Below are positions 42,016 to 54,620 of a DNA stretch of 64,000 bases, piece by piece (position 1 is the stretch's first letter; each line of letters begins with the position of its first letter). The notes beneath the pieces were generated by a model. That model worked only from the letters and a program-made list of their open reading frames with translations, made no database searches and had not been told where the DNA came from. The stretch comes from Eudromia elegans (Eukaryota; Chordata; Aves; Tinamiformes; Tinamidae): NCBI GenBank assembly GCA_003342815.1, contig PTEX01000024.1:1741159-1805158 (forward strand). The letters are read 5' to 3'. The position numbers and the translations under genes are program-made.

Positions 42016-43062
42016 GGTCGAGGTGTCATGGCTGTGCAACCATCCCAGCCTCATCCTTCCCCCGGCATCTAGACTGAGACAAAATCTGTCCCTTAGAGTA
42101 GCAACCGAATAACGTTTGCGAACACAAATAGCATCCCTTTGTAGGGAACAACGGAATATTCATTTCAGTTCTTTCATTGCAGTCTGTTGTTCGTGTTTCA
42201 AGGGTTTTGAGAAGCTTCTTAGGATATTGACCATATTTTCGTACAAAAGCCTGGTAGGTTTAATCTCCAAACCCTTGTTTTGAGTGCTTTTTCAATTTTT
42301 AAAAAAGAAATTTTTTTTTTTGAAGGGGAGAGGAGATGTTTGATAACTGGAGTTTTTCCTGCTTTCTGGTGGTAAGATTCTTTTCAACACCTTATACATA
42401 CAAAAAGTGTAACTGATGATGCCATATTTTTTCCATTATAACTCCCTTTTGACACCTATTGCTATAAGAACTTGAGTGATGGTAAACAAAACAGACAAAA
42501 TAGGTGGACAGAGAAGGTTTTCGGCTAAATGCTTTGGGTGACTGCTTAGTTTCGTTTTGTGATTCGTGGCAAAGCTGGAAGCTGCTGCTGGTTATCGTAA
42601 CCGCCCATACTGAAGTACTGGTTGCAACCTGCCCTTTAGAGCAGTGAGTCTTTTTGTTAATTCCTTGTGTGAGTATACCCAATGGTAGGTCAACTGCTGA
42701 TCCATGTGAGTTTTGGGGTACAAATAATAGAATCTGGGAGAGTCGATTAACTGCTCAACACTTACGTGTTAATAACCGCTTGAGTACTTCAAGTGTTAAT
42801 AAACATAGTAGTATTTGGCTCTAAGCTTCCTCTGCAGTGTTGTAGAGGAGGCTGAATGAGCACTGAGCTGTTTGAGTTGCCGTGTGAACAAGGAGATTCC
42901 TGTGCTCACTTATCTCACAGCAGACGAATTTCTGCAGTGGAGCTTTCCACGACCTCCTCCTTGTTATGAACCTGCTCCATTTAGTGACTGGCGTGCAGCT
43001 TGGAGGCTTCCATAGGAAAGCTTGTTTTATAGGGGAGAAGATGGACATAGATGCAACAACAG

Positions 43063-43097
43063 GTAGCTTGAGGATCTGTTGTAGCTTGAGGATCGGT
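43063..43097. repeat. Two-copy 18-bp tandem duplication
   Basis: GTAGCTTGAGGATCTGTT is followed directly by GTAGCTTGAGGATCGGT, a period of 18 bp. A small local duplication in DACH2 intron 1. Confidence 0.9.
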
Positions 43098-44379
43098 ATT
43101 AGCACTTCTTCCTTTAAAAGCACTATAAAAAATTAGACTTCTTTTTTAGACTTTTTTACCTTATTTCTTAAATAATAGTTTGTGATTAATGTTAATTGAT
43201 TAGCTATGTGAAAAATCTGGTAAGGAAACTGATTAAAGAAAACTTAATCTTTATTTTTTAAACTGCAGTAGGAAGAGTTTGATTAGTGTTAGAAGCCACG
43301 AAATCCAGTGCTGAATGGAACTTTGAACTAGATCAAGGCTTAGTGTGAACTATATTCCTAAACATGTAGCTACTTGGCTATGGCTCCGGTTGAGAGTTTT
43401 CTAGTTTCCCCGAGAGTTTTGGATCGGGAGCACCGAAAGCAATTAAAAGTAAATGCATTCCATGAACCTGCTTTAGTAGTTTTATGTTGTAGGCGAACTT
43501 GACTAGTAACGCTTAATTTAAAAAGTAGAGGTCTTTATGTTGTAGTTGTGTTGAGAGTTATATTTAACATTTTTGTACAGGAATTGCAAATATTGCTGGA
43601 TCTATGAAAACTGTCAAGCTAGTTTGGCCTTTCTTTTTTCTAGTTGTGTGAAAAGGGTTTTTTTTTCCCTTCTCCATTTACTGTTTACTACAGAGGATCT
43701 TGCTGTACGCTGCACATGCATACTTAGCTTGAAATAAGAAAATACTGCTCTGATTACTCGTTATTGAATTAATATCAAATTCTCTGCCAATATAATAATA
43801 AAAACAGTGTCAGGGAGTGTGTATAAGAGCAGTGACAAAATATGAAGCCTAACTAATCACAAAACTAGCAATTTTGTGTGTTTCAGAAGCATGCACTCAC
43901 AAGTGCATTTCATACAGTGTGCATAACTACAGGCAGCATCTTGGCTATTTATTAAACTGTAGATTTATTCTTGCAGGTGCAATTTAGAAGACTTCTTTGG
44001 CAGCTTTTAGTTCAAGTTCCTGGACATCTTAAGGTCAGCTAGTTCTCGTATAATTTTTTTCACTGGAAATTATTTGAGAGGAGAATTGAAAAACTAGTAT
44101 CTAGGAACTTAATGTTCTCTGCGGGCCTACCAGTTCTGCATTTCAAAGCAGTAACAATCTCACAGGAAGACAAGAGATTGTTCATTGTAGGTAGTGACTT
44201 ATGTAGGTGCAAAAGCCTGAAGCGGAGACTGGAAACAAGCAAGTAGCTCCATCTCTGAACACTCACAAGCTTAACTTGTGGCCAGCAACTAGCACACTTG
44301 CCCCTGATTTTCCCAGGGAATCCTATGCATTTTCCAAACTGAAATAGCAGCGGGCAAACCATTTATTACTCATTCTCGT

Positions 44380-44760
44380 TTTGGTGGAAAATTTGGCCTT
44401 GTGTGTCATTTAGACTTTGTGACACATGTAGCCTCCCAGGGCCTAATGACTTGTCTGCAGATGGGCTGTTATTTATTACAGTCATGTAGAATAAAATTGA
44501 TTGTCTTCTAAAATTAATTTTTCATTTGCCTCCAGCTCTGCTTTAATAGAGGACACACAGTTGCCTGTTTGCAGAAATACTGTTTAATCACATTAATATC
44601 TCAGCCCCCAGGCCGGTGAAGATAATTGTACAAACGAACAGCAAAATCTGTATCTTTAACTTCTTTTTATGATTAAATTATGCAAATGACTTATCTCCTG
44701 CCCTTGCAAGCACTAATCATCTAATTAGGAATGATGTGTTAAAGGGGTGGTTTTGAATCG
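44380..44760. promoter_or_regulatory. Strong candidate DACH2 intronic enhancer
   Basis: This is the most enhancer-like block in the window. A CpG-poor unique sequence holds a perfect octamer ATGCAAAT (44680-44687, POU-type) within ATTAAATTATGCAAATGAC. The homeodomain cluster ACTAATCATCTAATTAG (44712-44728) ends in the palindrome CTAATTAG (44721-44728). It also has TTTAATCACATTAATATC near 44584, AAAATTGATTGTC near 44493 and TAAAATTAATTTTTCATT near 44510. There is no coding frame. Density and spacing of homeodomain, POU and E-box-like sites match the grammar of neural and limb developmental enhancers. Tissue of activity cannot be read. Confidence 0.45.
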
Positions 44761-46881
44761 GGAGAAGTGGAGAGTGGAGGAAGCAGAAAATGGGACCTGA
44801 CAATGAAACTGCTGAAGGTACTAGAGTTGTACAAGATAAATCTGTGTATGGGCTTAAAAGGCAATAACAAAGGCTTGTTGTGCTGCTTCTGGTCTTGGTC
44901 TTGTGATGTTTCTTGTTGGAGGATAATTCTTCTATCCTCTTTTTATTATTTTTTTTCTCCTTAATTTTCCATATCCACTTTTAAAATATAATTGTCGAGG
45001 TTTGGGAAACCAGTCACTTGTTTGAGAACCGGAATAGAAAAGTAATAATACGGCGAAAGTGTCTGTATTTGGCATCACTGCTAGTTTGTTTTGAAAGTCA
45101 GAATACATGCATTTCATAGAAGTACTTGTCATCTCAGCACCAGAATTCTTAAAGCTATCAGGTGTTTTTATTTGCATATTTCTGTCTTTTTTTTTTTTAA
45201 TCTGGAACTGGAGGAAGAAACATCCCCTGTAATGTGAAAATGCAGGTGCTTTCCTAAGGAAAACTGCTGCATCTTCAGTCGTGTCCTTTGCTTTTCTTTT
45301 GGAGTTTCCCCTCGAGTTAAGAGCAAGACTGTAGGTAATTAGATGTTAATGATAATTGAATCTTCTGGTATGTATACCAAAGATTCATGCCTTGACCTCA
45401 CCAAGAGCTTACAGCCCTGTTTACTGTGGTTTTTGTTTCATAAACAGATCCTGTTTTTTAAGTCATGCCTCTGTAGGGAGATTCTCTGCTTATAAAACCT
45501 TAATTTGTGCACAGTGAGATGAAACTGACTCTTACATCAAGTGACCACATTTAGATTGATAACACCATTCTTGTTTTATTAAATTATAGTTTTTCCTACT
45601 GTAATGCACAGTATACAAAAAACCCCTCATGTTTAATTGAAATTTCAGATCTTCATAGAGAGTCACAGGGCCACATGTGGATGTAGGAGTTCATAGGATA
45701 GCACGTAGATAGCTGGGAAGTTCCAGTTCTGTAAGAACAGGCTACAAGTCAGTCATTCAGATGACATGAGTCCAACTGGGTTCTCTACAGATTTGATAAA
45801 TGCTTTTACTCATCCCCTCTTGTCTTTTGGAAATAAACATAAAAAGTAATTGAAAAGGCTACCATTTGTGACATGACTGATTCTGAAAGTTGTAGAAACA
45901 TTGCATGCAAAATCTGCCGTATCTATTTAGGAACCTTGTCTTCTACCTGCGTGCATGTATTGGGGATTAATACATGTGTCTACACATACCTGTGTGTGTA
46001 TATCTCTCTATATAGCTATAGGCTCCAAGTGAGACTGTTGAAGAACTTTCCTGAACGGAACTGTTGGCTTTTATAAATGCTGTGGGAGTCATATCTGTTT
46101 TGAATATTTGCGTAAACTCTGTACATCTATTCAGAGGAAAGCTTTCCCAGGTGACTTCAGCAGGAAGCTGAGAAGGGCTGTTTTGTGGAGGTAACATTAC
46201 ACACAAATACAGAGAAACTCAAGGTGCTCATGTCAAAATAATCTTATTGTGAGTGATTAGATGCATGTCATAGGGACTGGAAAAGCGGGGAAAAGGTCAC
46301 AAATTGAAGTAGAAAGCATTTAAAATGCTGACTGTGGTAGATAACTTCGCTTTTCTGTGTGGTTTTTGGATGGTTCAACATCAAGAATGCAGATTCTGAC
46401 ACTGTTTTCATTTGTCTGACATGGACATAAATTACTGGTGGAATGTTTTCATAAACACAGTGGATGGAGTGGCTGCTTTTCTTTTCGTAGCTTCTAGCAA
46501 AAAGATGGAATTTTTAAATCTGTTCACATCTACCTTTACAGGTATATTCATCATTATAATCCCAAAGTAAAAGGAAAGATGAGAAACCTTATGGAAAAGT
46601 CTTATGCAGAATCTTAACAATATTTGTGTAAGTAGTTTAAGTACATGCTAAATAGAATAGCAAAATTAGAGGAGATTTAATGAAAATCTATACCTCTTCC
46701 TTGGATTGGAAGGCTCTGGGACTCATTGAGGGCTTAAATCACTGCCTCTGAAAGCTCTGCCCATCGAGAACATTGATGCCTCGTCTTGGTAGGTGGATCA
46801 GATACTTGAGGACCAAATAATCCTAGGCTTTTTTTTTTCTTTTAGATTTGCTGCATTCAGATACTCATCACCATTGAGATT

Positions 46882-46907
46882 AAAAAAAAAAAAAAAAAAA
46901 AAAAAAA
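46882..46907. repeat. A26 homopolymer
   Basis: Twenty-six consecutive A, preceded by CCATTGAGATT and followed by GGCC. No poly(A) signal close upstream and no retrocopy body were recognised. Confidence 0.9.
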
Positions 46908-49499
46908 GGCCTAAGGCTTATCTTGGAACTTTGGAACTGTGAGAGAAGCCTATGAAGAGAGTGGTGGACAAGCATTCAACTACTGTTCTGTACATGGTTG
47001 TGTTTCCAAACCCTGATGCCTTCTTAGCAACTTATTTTAGTATGATAGGACTGTAGTACTGAGGCCAGGACAACTGGGATGGGTATTGGCTGAGATACCT
47101 AATTGGATTTGGTAAAAGGTATTATTTCGGGATACAAATTTTGGAGTGTTTAGCTTCAGCAGGAAATCTTAATACCATTTGTAAGCTTGCAGTCTGAAAT
47201 GACTGACATAAGCGAACTGAAAGGAAGAATTCTGCAGTGTGGATTCAGACATATTTACCTCTCCATGTCCATCAAAGCTTAGCTCTTTAGGTTTTTTTTA
47301 TTTTCACCTTTATCGAGTTACTTATTCTAGTTTCTTACCTCTGCACTGGATTGTTTTGGTTGATTAGTGATGTGTGACAAGGGCTAGTAGATTTCTAAGC
47401 ATTTTATGAATTAAGTTGTTGGTCTTGCAAGATGTTGGGCAGAGGGAAAATTAACCCTTGTAAGATAGTTATGATCATTCATAAAAATGAAAGATATTAT
47501 ATTAGAAGTATCTCATGATTTTGCTTTGTGTGTTTATATTAAAATTTTTATATATACTCTTTTGAGTCCTTCTTCTGGTGGGTTATTTTTAGGGTTTACA
47601 TTATTTGAGACTCTAAGATTTATTTATTTATTTAATGACTAGCATCTTTAGTAACACGGTGCCTCCAGTAGCACTTTACTGGATTTTGAAGTTCCTTAAA
47701 TGTGATGGAGATGTTGGCCAACTTGACACAGCTGCCTGTTCTCAGAACTGCTTTTTGTCCATGCGTGGTGCATTCAGAAAAGCTGTGATGAATTGGTTTC
47801 AAAGATAACTTACGAGCTAAAGGATTGTACTCCAATAAAAATGAGGGACAAAAGTAATGTAGAGTTTCATCCTTTCCTCAGCTGTAGAATGCAAACTCTT
47901 TCATGCCTTGGAAAAACTAGTAGTGGATGGTGGATAGAATGACGAGTTAAGCATATTGGTATGATTATATTAAGATATTTCTGTTGCTTAGTCATTTTTT
48001 AAAAATAATGAACTTTAAACCTCATGTTTTTCCTGATATAGTTAAACTTGTACTTTGAATCATTTTTAATTTCAAAAATGTCTGCTTTATTGACAACAGT
48101 CTTGTAAATAGCTTTTAATTTACTTGGGCAAGTTGGAGGACATTTTTTGAATGCAGCCATATGAAGGTGTAGAAAAATGAAAATGGGAATGTTGGAGGGA
48201 ATGTGCATGTCCTTGGTACTGCACAAGTTGTAGGTAGGTCATTTTTTGAAAGTATGTTCTACCAAACTGATCCTTCCTAGTCATGTTCTGCATGTTGTTA
48301 AAATCTGGAGAAATAAACAGCCATTAAAGTAATTGCTGAAGCATTGTGAGGTGAAGTTGGAATTTCAAGGCTGCGCAGACATGCAGGCTGGTGTCTTTCT
48401 AGGAATCTTTCTAGTTACTGTAATGCAATAAAATAGACTTTGTCATTGACCAGCTCCTCTTCATGTTCTCAGTGGCTCTTCAGAATGTTTTTTTGAAGCC
48501 ACTTTCCTGTCTGCCTCTTGGGCTCTATTCCCCTCACTTTGGGGCTCTCCGCTGTGTGTGTGTGTATTTGTTTGTGTGTTTAGCCAGGGTAAGTCACTGT
48601 CTTGCTGTCCAGCCTCCCACGTTGTTTTCCGTTCCAACCTGTCCCCTCTTGTGAATATGAAGTGCTCAGTTGCTAGCTCTGATTAATGCAGAGCTCACTG
48701 CTTCCCATTTTTTTCCTTTGTGACTTCTCCCATGTTGTCCATCATGTTTTTGACCTGCTCATAGAGCTTCCTATATTCACCATCGTATCTGTTGCGAGGA
48801 GGTATAAAAGCTTCGACAATATAGAAGACTTCAAAAGGCAGCATCTACCAAGCTGCACAATGTTAACATACCTCCCTGTTTGTCTGCATATTGTTCTTGC
48901 TTTCCTGTCCCTTGTCAGACATCTGGGCTGTAAGTCCTTTGCAGAAGGGAATGCCTTTTGTTATGTTGTGCATAATGCAGCTGAGATATTGTCCAGGATT
49001 AGGTCTTTAAAAATCTTAGAGTAATCCTTGGGTGAAAGAAATTGTACTATTAAATTCAATGCCATTAAGTTGGTCTTAAAGTTCAAGAAGTAATTGAATA
49101 CTGCATCAAGGGAAATGCCACGTTGCGTTCCACACATACGGCGTGCAGACAACGTGTCAGTACCTGGGAAAGGGCCAGGCAAGCTCAGCAATGGATTATG
49201 AAGTGATAGGAAGTGGGCAAAAGTTAATTCTTCATATGGAAGATTCTAAAGGAATTAGGGCAATGTTAGTAACTCTCGCAGGGACAGATCCTTGAGTATG
49301 ACGTAATATACCCTTGCTGACAAATATGTTAGTCCTGTGTAATATAAAGAAGAGATTGGCAAAGCGCTAATCTGGTATTTTTGAAGTGGTGCCGTAAGCC
49401 ATTCTATAAATGGGTTCACACTTCTGGTTCTGTGTGTGCAGGAAACCTTTGGTATTGCTATTAATACACAGGAAATTAATATCTAATTGTGGCAGTGAG

Positions 49500-49615
49500 C
49501 AGTGCTAATTATAGCAGTGGGCAGAGCGGAGTGATGGCGTGGGGCGCTTTGCAAGGCTCGCTGGTCCTGGTGGGGCTCCGCTCCTTCCAGCGGCCTCCCG
49601 GACGCGCGGGGAAAA
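49500..49615. other. Short GC-rich patch in DACH2 intron 1
   Basis: About 115 bp with raised CpG (GAGCGGAGTGATGGCGTGG, CCCGGACGCGCGGGG) sits between AT-rich flanks. It contains the imperfect palindrome-like CCCGGACGCGCGGGG. No coding or splice evidence. Its origin is unknown. Confidence 0.3.
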
Positions 49616-52600
49616 TTAAATAAGAAAAAGAAATAGACGTTACAAAACAACATGGATGTGTGATAAATTGCTCTTGATAGCACCAATCTAGCAACCTGCT
49701 GACTTTATTTTTAAAGGACATGAATGGTATTCTTTATTTTGAAAAGTCCGACTGTTGCAGTGTTTAGCTGCACGGAGGCCTAAATCTTCTTGAAGGTCTT
49801 TGCAAAACCAGTCTGGCTTTGCAGAAGTGAAAAAGTTGCAATCACTTATTTGTTTGGCCTGATGATAAGCATTGCACTTAGGATGCTTTAATCCTTTTTG
49901 TCCAGTCTTCTGTTTCTAAATTGTAAAAAAGTTAAAAGGCCCTGTGGATAAACCAGATGGCTGCAGTTCATGTTGCCACGTAAGTATAGTTGGATGTGTA
50001 GGTTTTGCTGAATATGCAATAAACATTTTTTCCTCTGAGTGGAGAGTGGAATAATAAACTTTAGTATCAAAGCCTCATTTCATATAGTGGGGTGTTTGGC
50101 TGTCAGTCTTAGCACAAATCGGAGTGATACCTGAGGAAAACAAAGGCAGCCCAAGAGTGGAAGGGGCCAGTGCGAGGGAGAGACGGAGCCCGTCAGGGCC
50201 AGGACTTCCCTGCTTGCCGGTCTGCAGCCTAGTGCCCTCTGGTCAGTACTGCTTAAGGTTCCTATCCACTTCCTTCTCTTCCTCTTTCCTTCCTCCCACC
50301 CACATGACCCTCATGGTGGGGTTTTTTTTTTCATCTTTCTCCATGGGAGAATACGAAGCTTTGCTTTTAGAAACAAAATTTGTTCCGAAGTTAAGCTATA
50401 TTTCATACTAATGAAGTAAGTCTATAAGGATTATTTCTCTTAGTAAAACAAAGAAAAGGGCATCCTCTGCCCTTTAATGGCAATTCTGTAAGAGTAGGCT
50501 AAATTCACTGTATTTACACAAGAAGTTTCCTACATAGAGCTCTCTGTGTGTATATATATAATTTTTTAAAATAGACTTAGTGATAATAATTCAGTCATAT
50601 ACGGTGATGAGAAGACTGGACTATAGGAAAAAGCATTTGACCTGCAGTGTCAAATCTCAAGGGTCTGGTTTAGGTTACTTTTTCTTTTCCTTGCATGTAC
50701 TCAATGCTGATTGTTTTCTGATTCATCTCAAATTAGAATTGTTTGACTTTTTACAAATCCTGTTTTGAGAATTGTATTACACGTCCTACAAAATTCTTTA
50801 GCTTCTTAATACAACAAATAGTTTAAATCTTAATCCTGTTCTCCATAACTACTGGAAATTATGAATCTGTCCTAAGGTCAGTGTTTCACAGTGTCTGCAG
50901 TAACTTTCCTTCATGCAGAAAACTGCTTTAGGACTCTACCTAGGCAGTAATTATTTTTATAGTGTGAGGTGGTGATTGTTTTTTGCCATTGAAGGGTATG
51001 TTGTTCTGTGTGGGGGAGATGGCTACCGAGTCGGCTGCGTTGTGGATCTCCATGGCTGGCTGGGGAAACGCAGCTTGCAGCATCTCGCCCAGGGATGGAG
51101 CTGTCGCCGTTCCTGTTTTGTGGTTTGGCTGGTAGTTTGTGCCTTGGTGGTTCTGACCTGCTGTGGGGAGCAGTGTGATAACTTGTCCTGCTGTCAGGAA
51201 CCTTAATTAAAGCCTGGGAATGGGCTTCTGAATGGGAAGCTGATAACTGCACCAGCCAGTTCTGAATGTTCTGAATTTCTGGATTGCTGGGGCAAGGTAA
51301 AACCTAGTTGGTGATGGACTCTTTCATATTGATTGCTGTTAACGTGTGAGACCTTTGGGAATAACAGGACAAGAAGCTGTGGGAACACAGGAGGGTTGGG
51401 AGTAGGTTGGGAGGAAGAAGCTAAACATGAGCTCTTGGGCCTGCAGTGGGAGAAGCTGGACCTACTGCAGGCCAGGATGTCTCTGGATGAGAGAGGGACA
51501 GCAGAGAGGCAGCAGCAAAGACAACTAGTCCAAAGAATATTTTCACTTACAAAAAAAAAAAGATTTCCAGTCTGTTTTGCCATCTGGCAAACAAAAAGAA
51601 CCAGCAATCTGATTACTAGTAAAGGCTTAAAAAGGATAAATTAAATCACTTCATAAATTAAGTCCGCAGTGAAAGGAAGTAAAGAATTAAAGTACAAACA
51701 GGCATGAGAGCATGACTTTGTAATCAAAGTGACAGTTTAAATTTTGGAGTGGTTTTAGAAATACTTCAAATTTGTCAACACACACAACTGTAGGCAAAAA
51801 AAGGAATCTTTGTGTTTTAGAAATGTATCAAACATTCCTTGCAAATGATCCTTATTAGCAAAGGGTTGTCATCATAATGGTGACTAATGAAACAGAGTAT
51901 TTTCAAGGCTGGAGCAGGAAAAAAGAACCTGATTTTCTCTTATATTGGCTAAATGTTTGATCTTTGACAAGTCATTGAGGTGCAGCTCCATGAAGGGATG
52001 TGTGGTGGAACCCTTAATGTGCAGCGCTCAGGTGCTGCTTCCACTCTGACTAGAGCTTAGGGTCTACACCTGGAAGCTGGGGAATCCTGAGCTCCACATC
52101 TTCTCTAAGGGCTGTTTCTATGTTCTATTAGTGACTCTTGGTGTAAAATGTGCACTTGGTGGAGCAAGGAGCTTGTTCCAAGGCTGCCCTCCGAGTTGGA
52201 GTGGCCCTGCTTGTGTCGCGGAGCTGGGTTTGCTCTTGGCCTTGCTCATGTTCTCCTGGCCCGAGGGGAGGAGCAGAGGAGCCCCCCTGCCTTAGAGCAG
52301 CCCCGTGCTTTGGTGGGCCAGCACGCTCTTCATGCCTAGGTTTTGACCTGCTAGTTGAGACTGGTGGGGATGTTCAAAAGGCACATTCACAAAGCCCAAG
52401 CACGTTCATCCCCTTACGCGTGCTTGGCAACTTAGAGCTGCACGAGGCCTCTTGCTTCTTGGCTAGAAATCTTGCAAGATTTCCCTCTGACAGTTTATTG
52501 TAATAGCACCCTTAAGTTTTGCTGCACATAAAATAGTCCTTTTAACTCTTTACTCTCCTTGCAATGTGCGATGTATAGCGGGTCGTTCCGTTTTCCTGAA

Positions 52601-53164
52601 TTAGTCACTGTGTTAAAAATATTGTGCCACTTTATTAGGTGGGAATTCAAATGAAAATAAGTTAAATTAAAATTAAACAAGTTGAGCTTGCCAAGTATAC
52701 AATTAGGTAGAAATGACATTTTACTTTATCTTAAAGCAGTAAATTACTAATATCTTTATAGTAGGCAGATTTTATTGTTTGGAATTCAGTGAATATTCCT
52801 ACATAGTTTCCACTGTAAGGTTCTGAAAAAATTTCAACTTGAAATTTTTATTTCTTTTTGTGCTGAGGAGTAGAGAAGTAGGGAACAACCCTCTCATCAT
52901 TTATGTCTCGTGACCCAGCCTCTCGGAGCCTTGGGCTGTTATTTCAAAATCCAATATATTCAAACTTTGGCCTCAGAGAGCGGTAGGATCAGTACGCAAG
53001 AACAATAGAGTGATAAATATAGATTTTTCATTAAGGAAAAGAATATATCCTGTCATTTTTGAGTCAGTGTTCAAAGGATCTGAGAATTCATAGCCTCTTA
53101 CAGGCTCTAACTTTACTTTTTGCTGCGAAATAGGACTCAGCAGCTTTTCCATGTTACCGTGAGG

Positions 53165-53365
53165 CCTCGCTGACGCCCAGGAGTACAGTTGGAGTGCGTT
53201 CCGAAGGGGAGACGCGCTGACACTGCCCGTGATGTAACGCGGGTCGGTTGGAGCCGTGGGTGCTTGGTGTGGAGGTGCCGCCCTCGAGACCCGGCCGCGG
53301 GGCAGCCGCCTCCCCTCGCTGCGGGAGCCCGCCTGGATGCGCTCCCTCCTACCCTAGGAGTTGAT
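53165..53365. other. GC-rich patch, possibly containing an old CR1 LINE remnant
   Basis: About 200 bp of CpG-rich DNA. Its 3' part (CGCCTGGATGCG at about 53330, followed by a CCTACCCTAGG string) is weakly reminiscent of the 3' end of avian CR1 retrotransposons as I remember it. The diagnostic CR1 3' microsatellite (ATTCTATG repeats) is absent. The resemblance is short and could be chance, so the call is tentative. Confidence 0.2.
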
Positions 53366-54279
53366 CTTGCCAGTCAAAGCATGCCTGGTGTGTGTATCTG
53401 TTTTGTTATGGCACAGAAAGTGTGGTTTTCCATGGGACGGAAGGTAGCTGGAGAGTGCAGGCTTCTGGGCTAGGCCAGAATCTATGTACATATGTGTTTG
53501 TGCATGCAGGTATGATGGCCTTACATAGGAAGGGATATATCAGCTTAACTTACAGAAATTGTTAAACTTCTTGGAGCCTTTAATGCATATGTTATATTTG
53601 GGAGAGTGTTTCAGATTTTAGCCTTCAAAAAATTACTTTTGCCTGGTTTTGAGAGGTATGATAAGTGTACAAGCAATGAAAAATAATACTGGAAAAGGGA
53701 TTTTGTGCTGTTTGTTTCATTGTTTCTCACTTAAGGGAACAATTCATAAGCTGTTGGGTTCAACATCAGAACATGGCTTGTACGTTTTCCAGTAAGCAAA
53801 CAGCAGAAAGATTTGGGTTCTGCAGTAAATAAGAGAAAACAAAACCATAAGGTTCAGCTATTACAAAAGGGAATTAATATATGCGTTGTGTATATGTGGT
53901 GATTTTATATATATATTTCTGTTGTACTTTGGAAGTTTGCTAGAAGAGAGCTGTTTATTGCAGAGTGGGAAGGAAGGGGAAGGAGGAGGAGGATTAACTA
54001 TAGATATACCTTTCAAGCCCTGACAGGGAGATGCTTTTTTCTTTATTGATGCTGATGCAAATGTAAAATAACAAAAATATTATTTCAGAAGTTTTCTGCT
54101 TGCTTTTGGTTAACAGGACTCTAAGTGGATATAGCTCTTTCCACCTGCTATCAAATGCAATAAACCTTCTTCACTGCAGAAGTCAAATTCCAAGGGAAAA
54201 AAAAAGTTGGAAGCTCACACTTACACCATAAAACCTTGTTTATTGCGACCATCAGTCTTGGAAGATGTGCCCCACAATG

Positions 54280-54620
54280 GGATTTGGTAAAGCCATTACA
54301 AGGTGCTGTATGAGTTCCATTTGCCTACAGTAAATAGAATGTCAGAAGTGTCAGGGGGAAATAAATATCGGGCTGGTTAAAAGGGAGCAGAGATGGCTCA
54401 AAGCATCATTGAGAGGATTGATTTATCTGGCGTGCTGTAATGACTGCAGATGTGGATCTGTTATTCTAGATGAGCAATGAATTTGATGAGCTGATAACAC
54501 AGGGCCAGAGAGGCCTGGTTTTAATTACTGATGAGGAATTTATTTGTGAAGCGCTGTGATTTACTGAGGGTTCGTTCTGTTATTGACAGGTGACCTTGGG
54601 GCTTTTCTCTTTTGATGAAT
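54280..54620. promoter_or_regulatory. Candidate DACH2 intronic enhancer
   Basis: CpG-poor, non-repetitive, evenly composed sequence without coding potential. Sites visible include a TGACAG/CAGGTG overlap (54584-54592, TALE homeodomain and E-box-like), TTTTAATTACTGATG near 54521, GAGCTGATAACAC near 54489 and GAGGATTGATTTATC near 54413. The 340-bp length and site density are typical of vertebrate conserved elements near developmental regulators. Function is inferred. Confidence 0.4.

Noticed and set aside
41859-42077. 72-codon open frame with a hydrophobic stretch resembling a signal or membrane segment
   Set aside because: Three overlapping frames are open at the same place, there is no family match, and the hydrophobic run is probably chance.
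53280-53365. Avian CR1 LINE 3' fragment
   Set aside because: Resemblance is confined to a few short words and the diagnostic terminal ATTCTATG repeat is missing. Retained only as a low-confidence note.
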